A stretch of 64,000 bases of DNA, taken from contig OZ024877.1 in assembly GCA_964017185.1 (NCBI GenBank), forward strand, positions 61,406,711-61,470,710, written 5' to 3'. The notes below the pieces were generated by a model. It saw only the letters and a program-made list of their open reading frames with translations. It did no database searches and had not been told where the DNA came from. Each line of letters starts with the position of its first letter. The first letter of the stretch is position 1. The position numbers were made by a program, and so were the translations under genes. This DNA is from Rugalucina vietnamica (lineage: Eukaryota; Mollusca; Bivalvia; Lucinida; Lucinidae). Shown piece by piece: positions 63,356 to 64,000 of this stretch.

Positions 63356-64000
63356 TATACAAAATTGTATACAAAAGGACTTTGAAAACGCATCACTTCA
63401 CATCGGTTGTCATCTCCGGTGATATCATTTCTCTGACGCCAAGCGTAAAGACGTCGCGTCAGAAGTTGCCGTCATACGGAAACGTCGACATAACGATTTA
63501 TGAATGTACGTGTAACATGCTTATTTTTGGAGGCATTCTGTTCAAATTTCAACAAAATACTCCTTTTGAAATGCGCAATTTGATAAATGTTGAATTTGTA
63601 TTTTGTTGGGTCGTATTTTAGCGTGGTACCGATTTTCGCGGCGATTTTGTCTAAAAACCGGACTGTAAACTTGTAACAACGGTCTGCACTACCGGGCATT
63701 CAATTGAACATAGCTCGGTAATTATTCCGTCATTTAAGCAAATTTTCATTTAATTCTTTTTACATGTTACAAAGTAGAGCCGTATGTTCATTTGTAACAA
63801 TTTTCAAAAATCGGCAAATTTTGTGAGGTATTGAAACTAGCTAAAGTATTTGCAAACATATTGACGTAGCTATTGTATGCATATCGAACAAATAAATTGA
63901 TGACAATGATCCTCACATTCTGAAGTCGTAGTGTATGAAATTTTGTCCTGAAACTGCAACTATTGAATTGTTGGCGAATTTTTACGACCTTCATGTTCAA
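63356..64000. other. Flanking DNA, no recognisable gene
   Basis: 'GTATACAAAATTGTATAC' (63355-63372) is a short palindrome beside the element. Small frames on both strands (63382-63621, 63472-63699, 63788-64000) overlap one another and have no known domain. Confidence 0.35.

Overview
This looks like a repeat-dense stretch of an invertebrate nuclear genome, most likely a bivalve or other mollusc (inference). The grounds are low GC, many nested transposable elements, tandem-core 'pearl/HINE-like' elements, a CR1-type LINE with a 2A motif and PHD fingers, and reverse transcriptases carrying the GIPMGTNCAPL motif. There are no bacterial operons, and almost no coding sequence belongs to a host gene. 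The one good host-type gene is an intact intronless nine-finger C2H2 zinc-finger gene on the minus strand (16015-16833).

Layout. 1-3000: the 3' end of a tandem-core element, retroelement tails and a TTAA-flanked MITE. 3073-8021: a decayed LTR retrotransposon with gag and protease but no RT or integrase. 8100-14630: LINE fragments, tRNA-derived SINEs, 5'-truncated 3' ends of one abundant Penelope-like retroelement family (called PLE-A here), and a pearl-like element interrupted by a 309-bp insertion that carries a complete type I hammerhead ribozyme. 15500-17140: the zinc-finger gene between two direct copies of a ~180-bp hairpin repeat. 17698-23200: a Harbinger-like fragment, MITEs, a 63-bp-stem hairpin and a palindromic element rich in TGACGT motifs. 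23216-25026: a pearl-like element whose ~165-bp core repeats alternate as A/B dimers. 25027-31000: a deleted LINE, a 21-bp minisatellite, and a PLE-A copy with an inverted PLE-A copy and a second hammerhead unit nested in it. 31300-38000: pearl-like fragments, ACAATAAGCGT palindrome arrays, a foldback element with perfect 57-bp arms, and a second PLE-like element split by a TA-flanked MITE. 38000-42256: a broken CR1-like LINE. 42280-48920: SINEs, an element with 8-bp target duplications, GATA microsatellites, tandem repeats and a Ginger/KRBA2-like integrase exon.

The main unit is a very young, 14.0-kb Ty3/gypsy-type LTR retrotransposon (49343-63351). Its two LTRs are each 2088 bp, with only three differences seen by eye. 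Its parts fit one expression plan: TATA box, a 5' leader whose first ATG opens a 55-aa predicted membrane micropeptide inside the LTR, a Leu-tRNA-like primer site, duplicated leader hairpins, gag, a GGGAAAC slippery site followed by a candidate H-type pseudoknot, protease-RT-RNase H, one in-frame TAA, integrase, and a separate 177-aa zinc-finger/acidic ORF in the position where env would sit. The micropeptide and the 3' accessory ORF are the best candidates for something undescribed. The hammerhead-bearing 309-bp element is the other strong lead.

All calls come from reading the sequence. No alignment or database search was run, so family names beyond the visible motifs are inference.
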